Positions 36,481 through 50,459 are shown, counted from the stretch's first letter. The stretch: 64,000 bases of DNA from Amblyomma americanum (GCF_052857255.1 NW_027526499.1:930001-994000), one strand, 5' to 3'. A program made the numbers and translations. The notes: generated by a model from the letters alone, not told the origin.

Positions 36481-38935
36481 AGAAACTCCGTGTCGGAGAA
36501 ACTCCGTGTCGGAGAAACTCCGTGTTGGAGAAACTCCGTGTCGGAGAAACTCCGTATTGGAGAAACTCCGTGTTGGAGAAAATTTATGTTGGAGAAACTC
36601 CATGTCGACGAAACTTCGTATTGAAGAAACTCCGTGTTGGAGAAACTATGTTGTAGAAACTCCGTGTTGGAGAAACTCCATGTTGTAGAAACTTCGTGTT
36701 GAAGAAACTCCGTGTTGGAGAAACTCCGTGTTGGAGAAACTCCGTGTTAGAGAAACTCCATGTTGGAGAAAGTCCGTGTTGGAGAATGTCCGTGTTGGAG
36801 AAACTCCGTGTTGGAGAAACTCCGTGTTGGAGAAACTCCATGTTGTAGAAACTTCGTGTTGAAGAAACTCCGTGTTGGAGAAACTCCGTGTTGGAGAAAC
36901 TCCGTGTTAGAGAAACTCCATGTTGGAGAAAGTCCGTGTTGGAGAATGTCCGTGTTGGAGAAACTCCGTGTTGGAGAAACTCCGTGTTGGAGAAACTTTA
37001 TGTTGTAGAAACTCCGTGATGGAGAAACTCCGTGTTGTAGAAACTCCGTGTTGAAGAAACTCCGTGTTGGAGAAACTCCGTGTCGGAGAAACTCCGTGTT
37101 GGAGAAACTCCGTGTTGGAGAAACTCTGTGTCGGAGAAATTCCTTGTTGGAGAAACTCTGTGCTGGAGAAACTCCTTGTTGGAGAAACTCTGTGTTGGAG
37201 AAACTTATTGCTAGAGAAACTCCGTAATGGAGAAACTTCGTGCTGGAGAAACTTCGTGTTGTAGAAACTGTATCGGAGAAACTCCGTGTTGGAGAAACTC
37301 CATGTCGGAGAAACTCCGTGTTGGAGGAACTCCCTCTTGGAGAATCTCCGTGTCGGAGAAACTCCATGTTGGAGAAACTCCGTGTTGGAGAAACTCCGTG
37401 TCGGGGAAACTCCGTGTTGGAGAAACTCCGTGTTGGAGAAACTCCGTGTTGGAGAAAATCCTTGTTGGAGAAACTCTGTGTTGGAGAAACTCCGTGTTGG
37501 AGAAACACCACGTTAGAGAAACTCCGTGTTGGAGAAACTCCGTGCTAGAGAAACTCCGCGTTGGAGACACTCCACGTTGGAGAATCTTCTTGTTGGAAAA
37601 AACCTTGTTTGAGAAACTCCTTGTTGGAGAAACTCCGTGTTGGAGAAACTCTGTGTTGGAGAAACTCCGTGCTGGGGAAACTTCGTGTTGGGGAAACGAC
37701 GTGTTGGAGAAACTCCATGTTGGATAAACTCCGTGGCGGAGAAACTCCGTGTCGGAGAAACTCCGTGTTGGAGAAACTCCGTGTTGGAGAAACTCCGTGT
37801 TGGAGAAACTCCGTGTTGGAGAAACTTCGTGTTGGAAAAACTCCGTGTTGGAGAAACTCCGTGCTAGAGAAACTCCGTGTTTGAGACACTCCACGTTGGA
37901 GAATCTCCTTGTTGGAAAAAACCTTCTTTGAGAAACTCCTTGTTGGAGAAACTCCGCGTTGGAGAAACTCCGTGCTGGGGAAACTTCGTGTTGGGGAAAC
38001 GCCGTGTTGGAGAAACTCCACGTTGGAGAAACTCCGTGTCGGAGAAACTCCGTGTCGGAGAAACTCCGTGTTGGAGAAACTCCGTGTCGGAGAAACTCCG
38101 TGTTGGAGAAACTCCGTGTCGGAGAAACTCCGTGTTGGAGAAACTCCGTGTCGGAGAAACTCAGTGTCGGAGAAACTCCGTGTTGGAGAAAGCCCTTGTT
38201 GAAGAAACTCCGCGTTGGAGAAACTCCGTGTTGGAGAAACTCCGTGCTGGGGAAACTTCGTGTTGGGGTAACGCCGTGTTGGAGAAACTCCATGTTGGAG
38301 AAACTCCGTGTCGGAGAAACTCCGTGTTGGAGAAACCCCGTGTTGGAGAAACTCCGTGTTCGAAAAACTCCGTGTTGGAGAAACTTCGTGCTGGAGAAAC
38401 TCTGTGTCGGAGAAACTCTGTGTCGATAAAGTCTGTGTCGGAGAAACTCCGTGTTGGAGAAAATCCGTGTTGGAGAAACTCCGTGTCGGAGAAACTCCGT
38501 GTCGGAGAAACTCTGTGTCGGAGAAAGTCTGTGGCGGAGAAACTCCGTGTTGGAGAAACTCCGTGTCGGAGAAACTCCGTGTCGGAGAAACTCCGTGTTG
38601 GAGAAACTTATTGTTAGATAAACTCCGTGTTGGAGAAACTTCGTGCTGGAGAAACTCTGTGTCGGAGAAACTCTGTGTCGGAGAAACTCCGTGTTGGAGA
38701 AACTCCGTGTTGGAGAAACTCCGTGTCGGAGAAACTCCGTGTCGGAGAAACTCCGTGTCGGAGGAACTACGTGTTGGAGAAACTCCGTGCTATAGCAACT
38801 CCGTGTTGGAGAAACTCTGCGCTGGAGAAACTCCGCGCTGGAGAAACTCCGTGTTGGAGAAACTCCGTGTTGGAGAAACTCTGTGTTGGAGAAACACCAC
38901 GTTAGTGAAACTCCGTGTTGGAGAAAATCCCTGTT

Positions 38936-39068
38936 GTAGAAACTTCATTTTAGAAAAACACCATGTCTTAGAAACTCCCTGTTTAATAAACTCCCTGTTG
39001 GAGAAAGTTCATGTTGGAGAAACTCCCTGTTGGAAACCTCTTTGTTGGAGAAACTCCCTGTTGCAGAA
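38936..39068 (+). repeat. AT-richer degenerate block 3
   Basis: Same motif order with gttcatg in place of gatcatg and the taataaac form. Part of the 5,994-bp-offset duplication. Confidence 0.8.
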
Positions 39069-40489
39069 ACTCTGTGTTGGAGAAACTCCGTGTTGGAGAT
39101 ACTACGTGTTGGAGAAACTGCGTGTTGGAGAAACTCCGTGTTCGAGAATCTCCGTGTTGTAGAAACTCCGTGTTGTAGAAACTCCGTGTTGGAGAAACTC
39201 CGTGTTGGAGAAACTCCGTGTTGGAGAAACTCCGTGTTGGAGAAACTTCGTGTTGGAGAAAATTCTTGTTGGAGAAACTCCGTGCGATAGCAACCCCGTG
39301 TTGGAGAAACCCCGCGCTGGAGAATCTCCGTGATCGAAAAACACCGTGTTGGAGGAACTCTGTGTTGGAGAAACTCAGTGTCGGAGAAACTCCGTGTCGG
39401 AGAAACTCCGTGTTGGAGAAAGTCCTTGTTGGAGAAACTCCGTGTTGGAGAAACTCCGTGCTAGAGAAACTCCGTGTTTGAGACACTCCACGTTGGAGAA
39501 TCTCCTTGTTGGAAAAACCTTGTTTGAGAAACTCCTTGTTGGAGAAACTCCGTGTTGGAGAAAATCCGTGCTGGGGAAACTTCGTGTTGGGGAAACGCCG
39601 TGTTGGAGAAACTCCATGTTGGATAAACTCCGTGGCGGAGAAACTCCGTGTCGGAGAAACTCCGTGTTGGAGAAACTCCGTGTTGGAGAAACTCCGTGTT
39701 GGAGAAACTGCGTGTTGGAGAAACTTCGTGTTGGAGAAACTCCGTGTTGGAGAAACTCCGTGCTAGAGAAACTCCGCGTTGGAGACACTCCACGTTGGAG
39801 AATCTCCTTGTTGGAAAAAACCTTGTTTGAGAAACTCCTTGTTGGAGAAACTCCGTGTTGGAGAAACTCCGTGCTGGGGAAACTTCGTGTTGGGGAAACG
39901 CCGTGTTGGAAAAATTCCACGTTGGAGAAACTCCATGTCGGAGAAACTTCGTGTTGGAGAAACTCTGTGTCGGAGAAACTCTGTGTCGGAAAAACTCCGT
40001 GTTGGAGAAACTCCGTGTCGGAGAAACTCAGTGTCGGAGAAACTCCGTGTCGGAGAAACTCCGTGTTGGAGAAAGTCCGTGTTGGAGAAACTCCGTGTTG
40101 GAGAAACTCCGTGTTGGAGAAACTCCGTGCTGGGGAAACTTCGTGTTGGGGTAACGCCGTGTTGGAGAAACTCCATGTTGGAGAAACTCCGTGTCGGAGA
40201 AACTCCGTGTCGGAGAAACTCCGTGTTGGAGAAACTCCGTGTCGGAGAAACTCCGTATTGGAGAAACTCTGTGTTGGAGAAACTTTATGTTGGAGAAACT
40301 CCATGTCGACGAAACTTCGTATTGGAGAAACTCCGTGTTGGAAAAACTCCATGTTGTAGAAACTTCGTGTTGAAGAAATTCCGTGTTGGAGAAACTCCGT
40401 GTTGGAGAAACTCCGTGTTAGAGAAACTCCATGTTGGAGAAAGTCCGTGTTGGAGAATGTCCGTGTTGGAGAAACTCCGTGTTGGAGAA

Positions 40490-41690
40490 ACTCCGTGTTG
40501 GAGAAACTTTATGTTGTAGAAACTCCGTGATGGAGAAACTCCATGTTGTAGAAACTCCGTGTTGAAGAAACTCCGTGTTGGAGAAACTCCGTGTTGGAGA
40601 AACTCCGTGTTGGAGAAACTCCGTGTTTTAGAAACTCCGTGTTGGAGAAACTCCGTGTTGTAGAAACTGTGTCAGAGAAACTCCGTGTCGGAGAAACTCC
40701 GTGTTGGAGAAACTCCGTGTTGGAGAAACTCTGTGTCGGAGAAATTCCTTGTTGGAGAAACTCTGTGCTGGAGAAACTCCTTGTTGGAGAAACTCTGTGT
40801 TGGAGAAACTTATTGCTAGAGAAACTCCGTAATGGAGAAACTTCGTGCTGGAGAAACTTCGTGTTGTAGAAACTGTATCGGAGAAACTCCGTGTTGGAGA
40901 AACTCCATGTCGGAGAAACTCCGTGTTGGAGGAACTCCCTCTTGGAGAATCTCCGTGTCGGAGAAACTCCATGTTGGAGAAACTCCGTGTTGGAGAAACT
41001 CCGTGTCGGGGAAACTCCGTGTTGGAGAAACTCCGTGTTGGAGAAACTCCGTGTTGGAGAAAATCCTTGTTGGAGAAACTCTGTGTTGGAGAAACTCCGT
41101 GTTGGAGAAACACCACGTTAGAGAAACTCCGTGTTGGAGAAACTCCGTGCTAGAGAAACTCCGCGTTGGAGACACTCCACGTTGGAGAATCTCCTTGTTG
41201 GAAAAAACCTTGTTTGAGAAACTCCTTGTTGGAGAAACTCCGTGTTGGAGAAACTCCGTGTTGGAGAAACTCCGTGCTGGGGAAACTTTGTGTTGGGGAA
41301 ACGACGTGTTGGAGAAACTCCATGTTGGATAAACTCCGTGGCGGAGAAACTCCGTGTCGGAGAAACTCCGTGTTGGAGAAACTCCGTGTTGGAGAAACTC
41401 CGTGTTGGAGAAACTCCGTGTTGGAGAAACTTCGTGTTGGAAAAACTCCGTGTTGGAGAAACTCCGTGCTAGAGAAACTCCGTGTTTGAGACACTCCACG
41501 TTGGAGAATCTCCTTGTTGGAAAAACCTTCTTTGAGAAACTCCTTGTTGGAGAAACTCCGCGTTGGAGAAACTCCGTGCTGGGGAAACTTCGTGTTGGGG
41601 AAACGCCGTGTTGGAGAAACTCCACGTTGGAGAAACTCCGTGTCGGAGAAACTCCGTGTCGGAGAAACTCCGTGTTGGAGAAACTCCGTG
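40490..41690 (+). repeat. 1,800-bp-offset duplication, copy 1
   Basis: Matches 42,290-43,490 and, through the 5,994-bp duplication, also 46,484-47,685. Contains the gtaatggag, ccctcttggag and ccttcttt markers. Confidence 0.83.
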
Positions 41691-42289
41691 TCGGAGAAAC
41701 TCCGTGTTGGAGAAACTCCGTGTCGGAGAAACTCCGTGTCGGAGAAACCCAGTGTCGGAGAAACTCCGTGTCGGAGAAACTCCGTGTTGGAGAAAGCCCT
41801 TGTTGAAGAAACTCCGCGTTGGAGAAACTCCGTGTTGGAGAAACTCCGTGCTGGGGAAACTTCGTGTTGGGGTAACGCCGTGTTGGAGAAACTCCATGTT
41901 GGAGAAACTCCGTGTCGGAGAAACTCCGTGTTGGAAAAACCCCGTGTTGGAGAAACTCCGTGTTGGAGAAACTCCGTGTTGGAGAAACTTCGTGTTGGAG
42001 AAAATCCTTGTTGGAGAAACTCCGTGCTATAGCAACTCCGTGTTGGAGAAACTCCACGCTGGAGAAACTCCGTGTTCGAAAAACTCCGTGTTGGAGAAAC
42101 TTCGTGCTGGAGAAACTCTGTGTCGGAGAAACTCTGTGTCGATAAAGTCTGTGTCGGAGAAACTCCGTGTTGGAGAAAATCCGTGTTGGAGAAACTCCGT
42201 GTCGGAGAAACTCCGTGTCGGAGAAACTCTGTGTCGGAGAAAGTCTGTGGCGGAGAAACTCCGTGTTGGAGAAACTCCGTGTTGGAGAA

Positions 42290-43490
42290 ACTCCGTGTTG
42301 GAGAAACTTTATGTTGTAGAAACTCCGTGATGGAGAAACTCCATGTTGTAGAAACTCCGTGTTGAAGAAACTCCGTGTTGGAGAAACTCCGTGTTGGAGA
42401 AACTCCGTGTTGGAGAAACTCCGTGTTTTAGAAACTCCGTGTTGGAGAAACTCCGTGTTGTAGAAACTGTGTCAGAGAAACTCCGTGTCGGAGAAACTCC
42501 GTGTTGGAGAAACTCCGTGTTGGAGAAACTCTGTGTCGGAGAAATTCCTTGTTGGAGAAACTCTGTGCTGGAGAAACTCCTTGTTGGAGAAACTCTGTGT
42601 TGGAGAAACTTATTGCTAGAGAAACTCCGTAATGGAGAAACTTCGTGCTGGAGAAACTTCGTGTTGTAGAAACTGTATCGGAGAAACTCCGTGTTGGAGA
42701 AACTCCATGTCGGAGAAACTCCGTGTTGGAGGAACTCCCTCTTGGAGAATCTCCGTGTCGGAGAAACTCCATGTTGGAGAAACTCCGTGTTGGAGAAACT
42801 CCGTGTCGGGGAAACTCCGTGTTGGAGAAACTCCGTGTTGGAGAAACTCCGTGTTGGAGAAAATCCTTGTTGGAGAAACTCTGTGTTGGAGAAACTCCGT
42901 GTTGGAGAAACACCACGTTAGAGAAACTCCGTGTTGGAGAAACTCCGTGCTAGAGAAACTCCGCGTTGGAGACACTCCACGTTGGAGAATCTCCTTGTTG
43001 GAAAAAACCTTGTTTGAGAAACTCCTTGTTGGAGAAACTCCGTGTTGGAGAAACTCCGTGTTGGAGAAACTCCGTGCTGGGGAAACTTTGTGTTGGGGAA
43101 ACGACGTGTTGGAGAAACTCCATGTTGGATAAACTCCGTGGCGGAGAAACTCCGTGTCGGAGAAACTCCGTGTTGGAGAAACTCCGTGTTGGAGAAACTC
43201 CGTGTTGGAGAAACTCCGTGTTGGAGAAACTTCGTGTTGGAAAAACTCCGTGTTGGAGAAACTCCGTGCTAGAGAAACTCCGTGTTTGAGACACTCCACG
43301 TTGGAGAATCTCCTTGTTGGAAAAACCTTCTTTGAGAAACTCCTTGTTGGAGAAACTCCGCGTTGGAGAAACTCCGTGCTGGGGAAACTTCGTGTTGGGG
43401 AAACGCCGTGTTGGAGAAACTCCACGTTGGAGAAACTCCGTGTCGGAGAAACTCCGTGTCGGAGAAACTCCGTGTTGGAGAAACTCCGTG
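42290..43490 (+). repeat. 1,800-bp-offset duplication, copy 2 (between the two 5,994-bp copies)
   Basis: Fills the gap between the two 4.8-kb copies. At about 42,290 the sequence jumps from a 48.28-kb-like to a 40.49-kb-like context. At about 43,490 it jumps from a 41.69-kb-like to a 37.49-kb-like context. Two copying jumps or exchanges are needed. Confidence 0.8.
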
Positions 43491-46400
43491 TTGGAGAAAC
43501 ACCACGTTAGAGAAACTCCGTGTTGGAGAAACTCCGTGCTAGAGAAACTCCGCGTTGGAGACACTCCACGTTGGAGAATCTTCTTGTTGGAAAAAACCTT
43601 GTTTGAGAAACTCCTTGTTGGAGAAACTCCGTGTTGGAGAAACTCTGTGTTGGAGAAACTCCGTGCTGGGGAAACTTCGTGTTGGGGAAACGACGTGTTG
43701 GAGAAACTCCATGTTGGATAAACTCCGTGGCGGAGAAACTCCGTGTCGGAGAAACTCCGTGTTGGAGAAACTCCGTGTTGGAGAAACTCCGTGTTGGAGA
43801 AACTCCGTGTTGGAGAAACTTCGTGTTGGAAAAACTCCGTGTTGGAGAAACTCCGTGCTAGAGAAACTCCGTGTTTGAGACACTCCACGTTGGAGAATCT
43901 CCTTGTTGGAAAAAACCTTCTTTGAGAAACTCCTTGTTGGAGAAACTCCGCGTTGGAGAAACTCCGTGCTGGGGAAACTTCGTGTTGGGGAAACGCCGTG
44001 TTGGAGAAACTCCACGTTGGAGAAACTCCGTGTCGGAGAAACTCCGTGTCGGAGAAACTCCGTGTTGGAGAAACTCCGTGTCGGAGAAACTCCGTGTTGG
44101 AGAAACTCCGTGTCGGAGAAACTCCGTGTTGGAGAAACTCCGTGTCGGAGAAACTCAGTGTCGGAGAAACTCCGTGTTGGAGAAAGCCCTTGTTGAAGAA
44201 ACTCCGCGTTGGAGAAACTCCGTGTTGGAGAAACTCCGTGCTGGGGAAACTTCGTGTTGGGGTAACGCCGTGTTGGAGAAACTCCATGTTGGAGAAACTC
44301 CGTGTCGGAGAAACTCCGTGTTGGAGAAACCCCGTGTTGGAGAAACTCCGTGTTCGAAAAACTCCGTGTTGGAGAAACTTCGTGCTGGAGAAACTCTGTG
44401 TCGGAGAAACTCTGTGTCGATAAAGTCTGTGTCGGAGAAACTCCGTGTTGGAGAAAATCCGTGTTGGAGAAACTCCGTGTCGGAGAAACTCCGTGTCGGA
44501 GAAACTCTGTGTCGGAGAAAGTCTGTGGCGGAGAAACTCCGTGTTGGAGAAACTCCGTGTCGGAGAAACTCCGTGTCGGAGAAACTCCGTGTTGGAGAAA
44601 CTTATTGTTAGATAAACTCCGTGTTGGAGAAACTTCGTGCTGGAGAAACTCTGTGTCGGAGAAACTCTGTGTCGGAGAAACTCCGTGTTGGAGAAACTCC
44701 GTGTTGGAGAAACTCCGTGTCGGAGAAACTCCGTGTCGGAGAAACTCCGTGTCGGAGGAACTACGTGTTGGAGAAACTCCGTGCTATAGCAACTCCGTGT
44801 TGGAGAAACTCTGCGCTGGAGAAACTCCGCGCTGGAGAAACTCCGTGTTGGAGAAACTCCGTGTTGGAGAAACTCTGTGTTGGAGAAACACCACGTTAGT
44901 GAAACTCCGTGTTGGAGAAAATCCCTGTTGTAGAAACTTCATTTTAGAAAAACACCATGTCTTAGAAACTCCCTGTTTAATAAACTCCCTGTTGGAGAAA
45001 GTTCATGTTGGAGAAACTCCCTGTTGGAAACCTCTTTGTTGGAGAAACTCCCTGTTGCAGAAACTCTGTGTTGGAGAAACTCCGTGTTGGAGATACTACG
45101 TGTTGGAGAAACTGCGTGTTGGAGAAACTCCGTGTTCGAGAATCTCCGTGTTGTAGAAACTCCGTGTTGTAGAAACTCCGTGTTGGAGAAACTCCGTGTT
45201 GGAGAAACTCCGTGTTGGAGAAACTCCGTGTTGGAGAAACTTCGTGTTGGAGAAAATTCTTGTTGGAGAAACTCCGTGCGATAGCAACCCCGTGTTGGAG
45301 AAACCCCGCGCTGGAGAATCTCCGTGATCAAAAAACACCGTGTTGGAGGAACTCTGTGTTGGAGAAACTCAGTGTCGGAGAAACTCCGTGTCGGAGAAAC
45401 TCCGTGTTGGAGAAAGTCCTTGTTGGAGAAACTCCGTGTTGGAGAAACTCCGTGCTAGAGAAACTCCGTGTTTGAGACACTCCACGTTGGAGAATCTCCT
45501 TGTTGGAAAAACCTTGTTTGAGAAACTCCTTGTTGGAGAAACTCCGTGTTGGAGAAAATCCGTGCTGGGGAAACTTCGTGTTGGGGAAACGCCGTGTTGG
45601 AGAAACTCCATGTTGGATAAACTCCGTGGCGGAGAAACTCCGTGTCGGAGAAACTCCGTGTTGGAGAAACTCCGTGTTGGAGAAACTCCGTGTTGGAGAA
45701 ACTGCGTGTTGGAGAAACTTCGTGTTGGAGAAACTCCGTGTTGGAGAAACTCCGTGCTAGAGAAACTCCGCGTTGGAGACACTCCACGTTGGAGAATCTC
45801 CTTGTTGGAAAAAACCTTGTTTGAGAAACTCCTTGTTGGAGAAACTCCGTGTTGGAGAAACTCCGTGCTGGGGAAACTTCGTGTTGGGGAAACGCCGTGT
45901 TGGAAAAATTCCACGTTGGAGAAACTCCATGTCGGAGAAACTTCGTGTTGGAGAAACTCTGTGTCGGAGAAACTCTGTGTCGGAAAAACTCCGTGTTGGA
46001 GAAACTCCGTGTCGGAGAAACTCAGTGTCGGAGAAACTCCGTGTCGGAGAAACTCCGTGTTGGAGAAAGTCCGTGTTGGAGAAACTCCGTGTTGGAGAAA
46101 CTCCGTGTTGGAGAAACTCCGTGCTGGGGAAACTTCGTGTTGGGGTAACGCCGTGTTGGAGAAACTCCATGTTGGAGAAACTCCGTGTCGGAGAAACTCC
46201 GTGTCGGAGAAACTCCGTGTTGGAGAAACTCCGTGTCGGAGAAACTCCGTATTGGAGAAACTCTGTGTTGGAGAAACTTTATGTTGGAGAAACTCCATGT
46301 CGACGAAACTTCGTATTGGAGAAACTCCGTGTTGGAAAAACTCCATGTTGTAGAAACTTCGTGTTGAAGAAATTCCGTGTTGGAGAAACTCCGTGTTGGA

Positions 46401-48285
46401 GAAACTCCGTGTTAGAGAAACTCCATGTTGGAGAAAGTCCGTGTTGGAGAATGTCCGTGTTGGAGAAACTCCGTGTTGGAGAAACTCCGTGTTGGAGAAA
46501 CTTTATGTTGTAGAAACTCCGTGATGGAGAAACTCCATGTTGTAGAAACTCCGTGTTGAAGAAACTCCGTGTTGGAGAAACTCCGTGTTGGAGAAACTCC
46601 GTGTTGGAGAAACTCCGTGTTTTAGAAACTCCGTGTTGGAGAAACTCCGTGTTGTAGAAACTGTGTCAGAGAAACTCCGTGTCGGAGAAACTCCGTGTTG
46701 GAGAAACTCCGTGTTGGAGAAACTCTGTGTCGGAGAAATTCCTTGTTGGAGAAACTCTGTGCTGGAGAAACTCCTTGTTGGAGAAACTCTGTGTTGGAGA
46801 AACTTATTGCTAGAGAAACTCCGTAATGGAGAAACTTCGTGCTGGAGAAACTTCGTGTTGTAGAAACTGTATCGGAGAAACTCCGTGTTGGAGAAACTCC
46901 ATGTCGGAGAAACTCCGTGTTGGAGGAACTCCCTCTTGGAGAATCTCCGTGTCGGAGAAACTCCATGTTGGAGAAACTCCGTGTTGGAGAAACTCCGTGT
47001 CGGGGAAACTCCGTGTTGGAGAAACTCCGTGTTGGAGAAACTCCGTGTTGGAGAAAATCCTTGTTGGAGAAACTCTGTGTTGGAGAAACTCCGTGTTGGA
47101 GAAACACCACGTTAGAGAAACTCCGTGTTGGAGAAACTCCGTGCTAGAGAAACTCCGCGTTGGAGACACTCCACGTTGGAGAATCTCCTTGTTGGAAAAA
47201 ACCTTGTTTGAGAAACTCCTTGTTGGAGAAACTCCGTGTTGGAGAAACTCCGTGTTGGAGAAACTCCGTGCTGGGGAAACTTTGTGTTGGGGAAACGACG
47301 TGTTGGAGAAACTCCATGTTGGATAAACTCCGTGGCGGAGAAACTCCGTGTCGGAGAAACTCCGTGTTGGAGAAACTCCGTGTTGGAGAAACTCCGTGTT
47401 GGAGAAACTCCGTGTTGGAGAAACTTCGTGTTGGAAAAACTCCGTGTTGGAGAAACTCCGTGCTAGAGAAACTCCGTGTTTGAGACACTCCACGTTGGAG
47501 AATCTCCTTGTTGGAAAAACCTTCTTTGAGAAACTCCTTGTTGGAGAAACTCCGCGTTGGAGAAACTCCGTGCTGGGGAAACTTCGTGTTGGGGAAACGC
47601 CGTGTTGGAGAAACTCCACGTTGGAGAAACTCCGTGTCGGAGAAACTCCGTGTCGGAGAAACTCCGTGTTGGAGAAACTCCGTGTCGGGAGAAACTCCGT
47701 GTTGGAGAAACTCCGTGTCGGAGAAACTCCGTGTCGGAGAAACCCAGTGTCGGAGAAACTCCGTGTCGGAGAAACTCCGTGTTGGAGAAAGCCCTTGTTG
47801 AAGAAACTCCGCGTTGGAGAAACTCCGTGTTGGAGAAACTCCGTGCTGGGGAAACTTCGTGTTGGGGTAACGCCGTGTTGGAGAAACTCCATGTTGGAGA
47901 AACTCCGTGTCGGAGAAACTCCGTGTTGGAAAAACCCCGTGTTGGAGAAACTCCGTGTTGGAGAAACTCCGTGTTGGAGAAACTTCGTGTTGGAGAAAAT
48001 CCTTGTTGGAGAAACTCCGTGCTATAGCAACTCCGTGTTGGAGAAACTCCACGCTGGAGAAACTCCGTGTTCGAAAAACTCCGTGTTGGAGAAACTTCGT
48101 GCTGGAGAAACTCTGTGTCGGAGAAACTCTGTGTCGATAAAGTCTGTGTCGGAGAAACTCCGTGTTGGAGAAAATCCGTGTTGGAGAAACTCCGTGTCGG
48201 AGAAACTCCGTGTCGGAGAAACTCTGTGTCGGAGAAAGTCTGTGGCGGAGAAACTCCGTGTTGGAGAAACTCCGTGTTGGAGAAA
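43474..48285 (+). repeat. 5,994-bp-offset duplication, copy 2
   Basis: Copy of 37,480-42,290. The offset becomes 5,995 after the extra g near 47,688. The g-to-a change at 45,330 turns a TCGA into TCAA, a change expected from CpG decay. Confidence 0.87.
44930..45062 (+). repeat. AT-richer degenerate block 4
   Basis: Copy of block 3 at an offset of 5,994 bp, with no difference seen. Confidence 0.8.
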
Positions 48286-48959
48286 CTCCGTGTCGGAGAA
48301 ACTCCGTGTCGGAGAAACTCCGTGTTGGAGAAACTTATTGTTAGATAAACTCCGTGTTGGAGAAACTTCGTGTTGGAGAAACTCCGTGTCGGAGAAACTC
48401 CGTGTCGGAGAAACTCCGTGTCGGAGCAACTACGTGTTGGAGAAACTCCGTGTTAGAGAAACGATATGTTGTAGAAACTTCGTGTTGGAGAAACTCCGTG
48501 TTGTAGAAGCTTCGTGTTGGCAAAACTCCATGTTGTAGAAACTTCGTGTTGGAGAAACTCTGTGTTGGAGAAAATTATTGTTAGAGAAACTCCGTGATGG
48601 AGAAACTTCGTGCTGGAGAAACTTCGTGTTGTAGAAACTGTGTCGGAGAAACTCCGTGTTGGAGAAACTCCGTGTCGGAGAAACTCCGTGTCGGAGAAAC
48701 GCCGTGTTGGAGGAACTCCGTCTTGGAGAATCTCCGTGTCGGAGAAACTCCATGTTGGAGAAACTCCGTGTTGGAGAAACTCCGTGTTGGAGAAAATCCT
48801 TGTTGGAGAAACTCCGTGCTATAGCAACTCCGTGTTGGAGAAACTCTGCGCTGGAGAAACTCCCGCGCTGGAGAAACTCCGTGTTGGAGAAACTCCGTGT
48901 TGGAGAAACTCTGTGTTGGAGAAACACCACGTTAGAGAAACTCCGTGTTGGAGAAAATC

Positions 48960-49095
48960 CCTGTTGTAGAAACTTCATTTTAGAAAAACACCATGTCTTA
49001 GAAACTCCCTGTTTAATAAACTCCCTGTTGGAGAAAGTTCATGTTGGAGAAACTCCCTGTTGGAAACCTCTTTGTTGGAGAAACTCCCTGTTGCA
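48960..49095 (+). repeat. AT-richer degenerate block 5
   Basis: Same motif order with gttcatg and taataaac. Followed about 540 bp later by an A5/A6 marker pair, as in most other copies. Confidence 0.8.
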
Positions 49096-50459
49096 GAAAC
49101 TCTGTGTTGGAGAAACTCCGTGTTGGAGATACTACGTGTTGGAGAAACTGCGTGTTGGAGAAACTCCGTGTTCGAGAATCTCCGTGTTGTAGAAACTCCG
49201 TGTTGTAGAAACTCCGTGTTGGAGAAACTCCGTGTTGGAGAAACTTCGTGTTGGAGAAAATTCTTGTTGGAGAAACTCCGTGCGATAGCAACCCCGTGTT
49301 GGAGAAACTCCGCGCTGGAGAATCTCCGTGATCGAAAAACTCCGTGTTGGAGGAACTCTGTGTTGGAGAAACTCTGTGTTGGAGAAACTCAGTGTCGGAG
49401 AAACTCCGTGTCGGAGAAACTCCGTGTTGGAGAAAGTCCTTGTTGGAGAAACTCCGTGTTGGGAGAAACTCCGTGCTAGAGAAACTCCGTGTTTGAGACA
49501 CTCCACGTTGGAGAATCTCCTTGTTGGAAAAAAACTTGTTTGAGAAACTCCTTGTTGGAGAAACTCCGTGTTGGAGAAACTCCGTGCTGGGGAAACTTCG
49601 TGTTGGGGAAACGCCGTGTTGGAGAAACTCCATGTTGGATAAACTCCGTGGCGGAGAAACTCCGTGTCGGAGAAACTCCGTGTTGGAGAAACTCCGTGTT
49701 GGAGGAAACTCCGTGTTGGAGAAACTGCGTGTTGGAGAAGCTTCGTGTTGGAGAAACTCCGTGTTGGAGAAACTCCGTGCTAGAGAAACTCCGCGTTGGA
49801 GACACTCCACGTTGGAGAATCTCCTTGTTGGAAAAAACCTTGTTTGAGAAACTCCTTGTTGGAGAAACTCCGTTTGGAGAAACTCCGTGCTGGGGAAACT
49901 TCGTGTTGGGGAAACGCCGTGTTGGAAAAACTCCACGTTAGAGAAACTCCGTGTCGGAGAAACTTCGTGTTGGAGAAACTCTGTGTCGGAGAAACTCCGT
50001 GTCGGAGAAACTCCGTGTCGGAGAAACTCCGTGTTGGAGAAACTCCGTGTCGGAGAAACTCAGTGTCGGAGAAACTCCGTGTCGGAGAAACTCCGTGTTG
50101 GAGAAAGTCCTTGTTGGAGAAACTCCGTGTTGGAGAAACTCCGTGTTGGAGAAACTCCCTGCTGGGGAAACTTCGTGTTGGGTAACGCCGTGTTGGAGAA
50201 ACTCCATGTTGGAGAAACTCCGTGTCGGAGAAACTCCATGTCGAAGAAACTTCGTATTGGAGAAACTCCGTGTTGGAGAAACTTTATGTTGTAGAAACTC
50301 CGTGTTGGAGAAACTCCCATGTTGTAGAAACTTCGTGTTGAAGAAACTCCGTGTTGGAGAAACTCCGTGTTGGAGAAACTCCGTGTTAGAGAAACTCCAT
50401 GTTGGAGAAAGTCCGTGTTGGAGAATGTCCGTGTTGGAGAAACTCCGTGTTGGAGAAAC

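Larger units (their letters stand above)
37480..42290 (+). repeat. 5,994-bp-offset duplication, copy 1
   Basis: About 4.8 kb matching 43,474-48,285. Comparison of long translations in several frames shows only two differences: 39,336 g against 45,330 a, and one extra g near 47,688. It contains AT-richer block 3. Confidence 0.87.
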
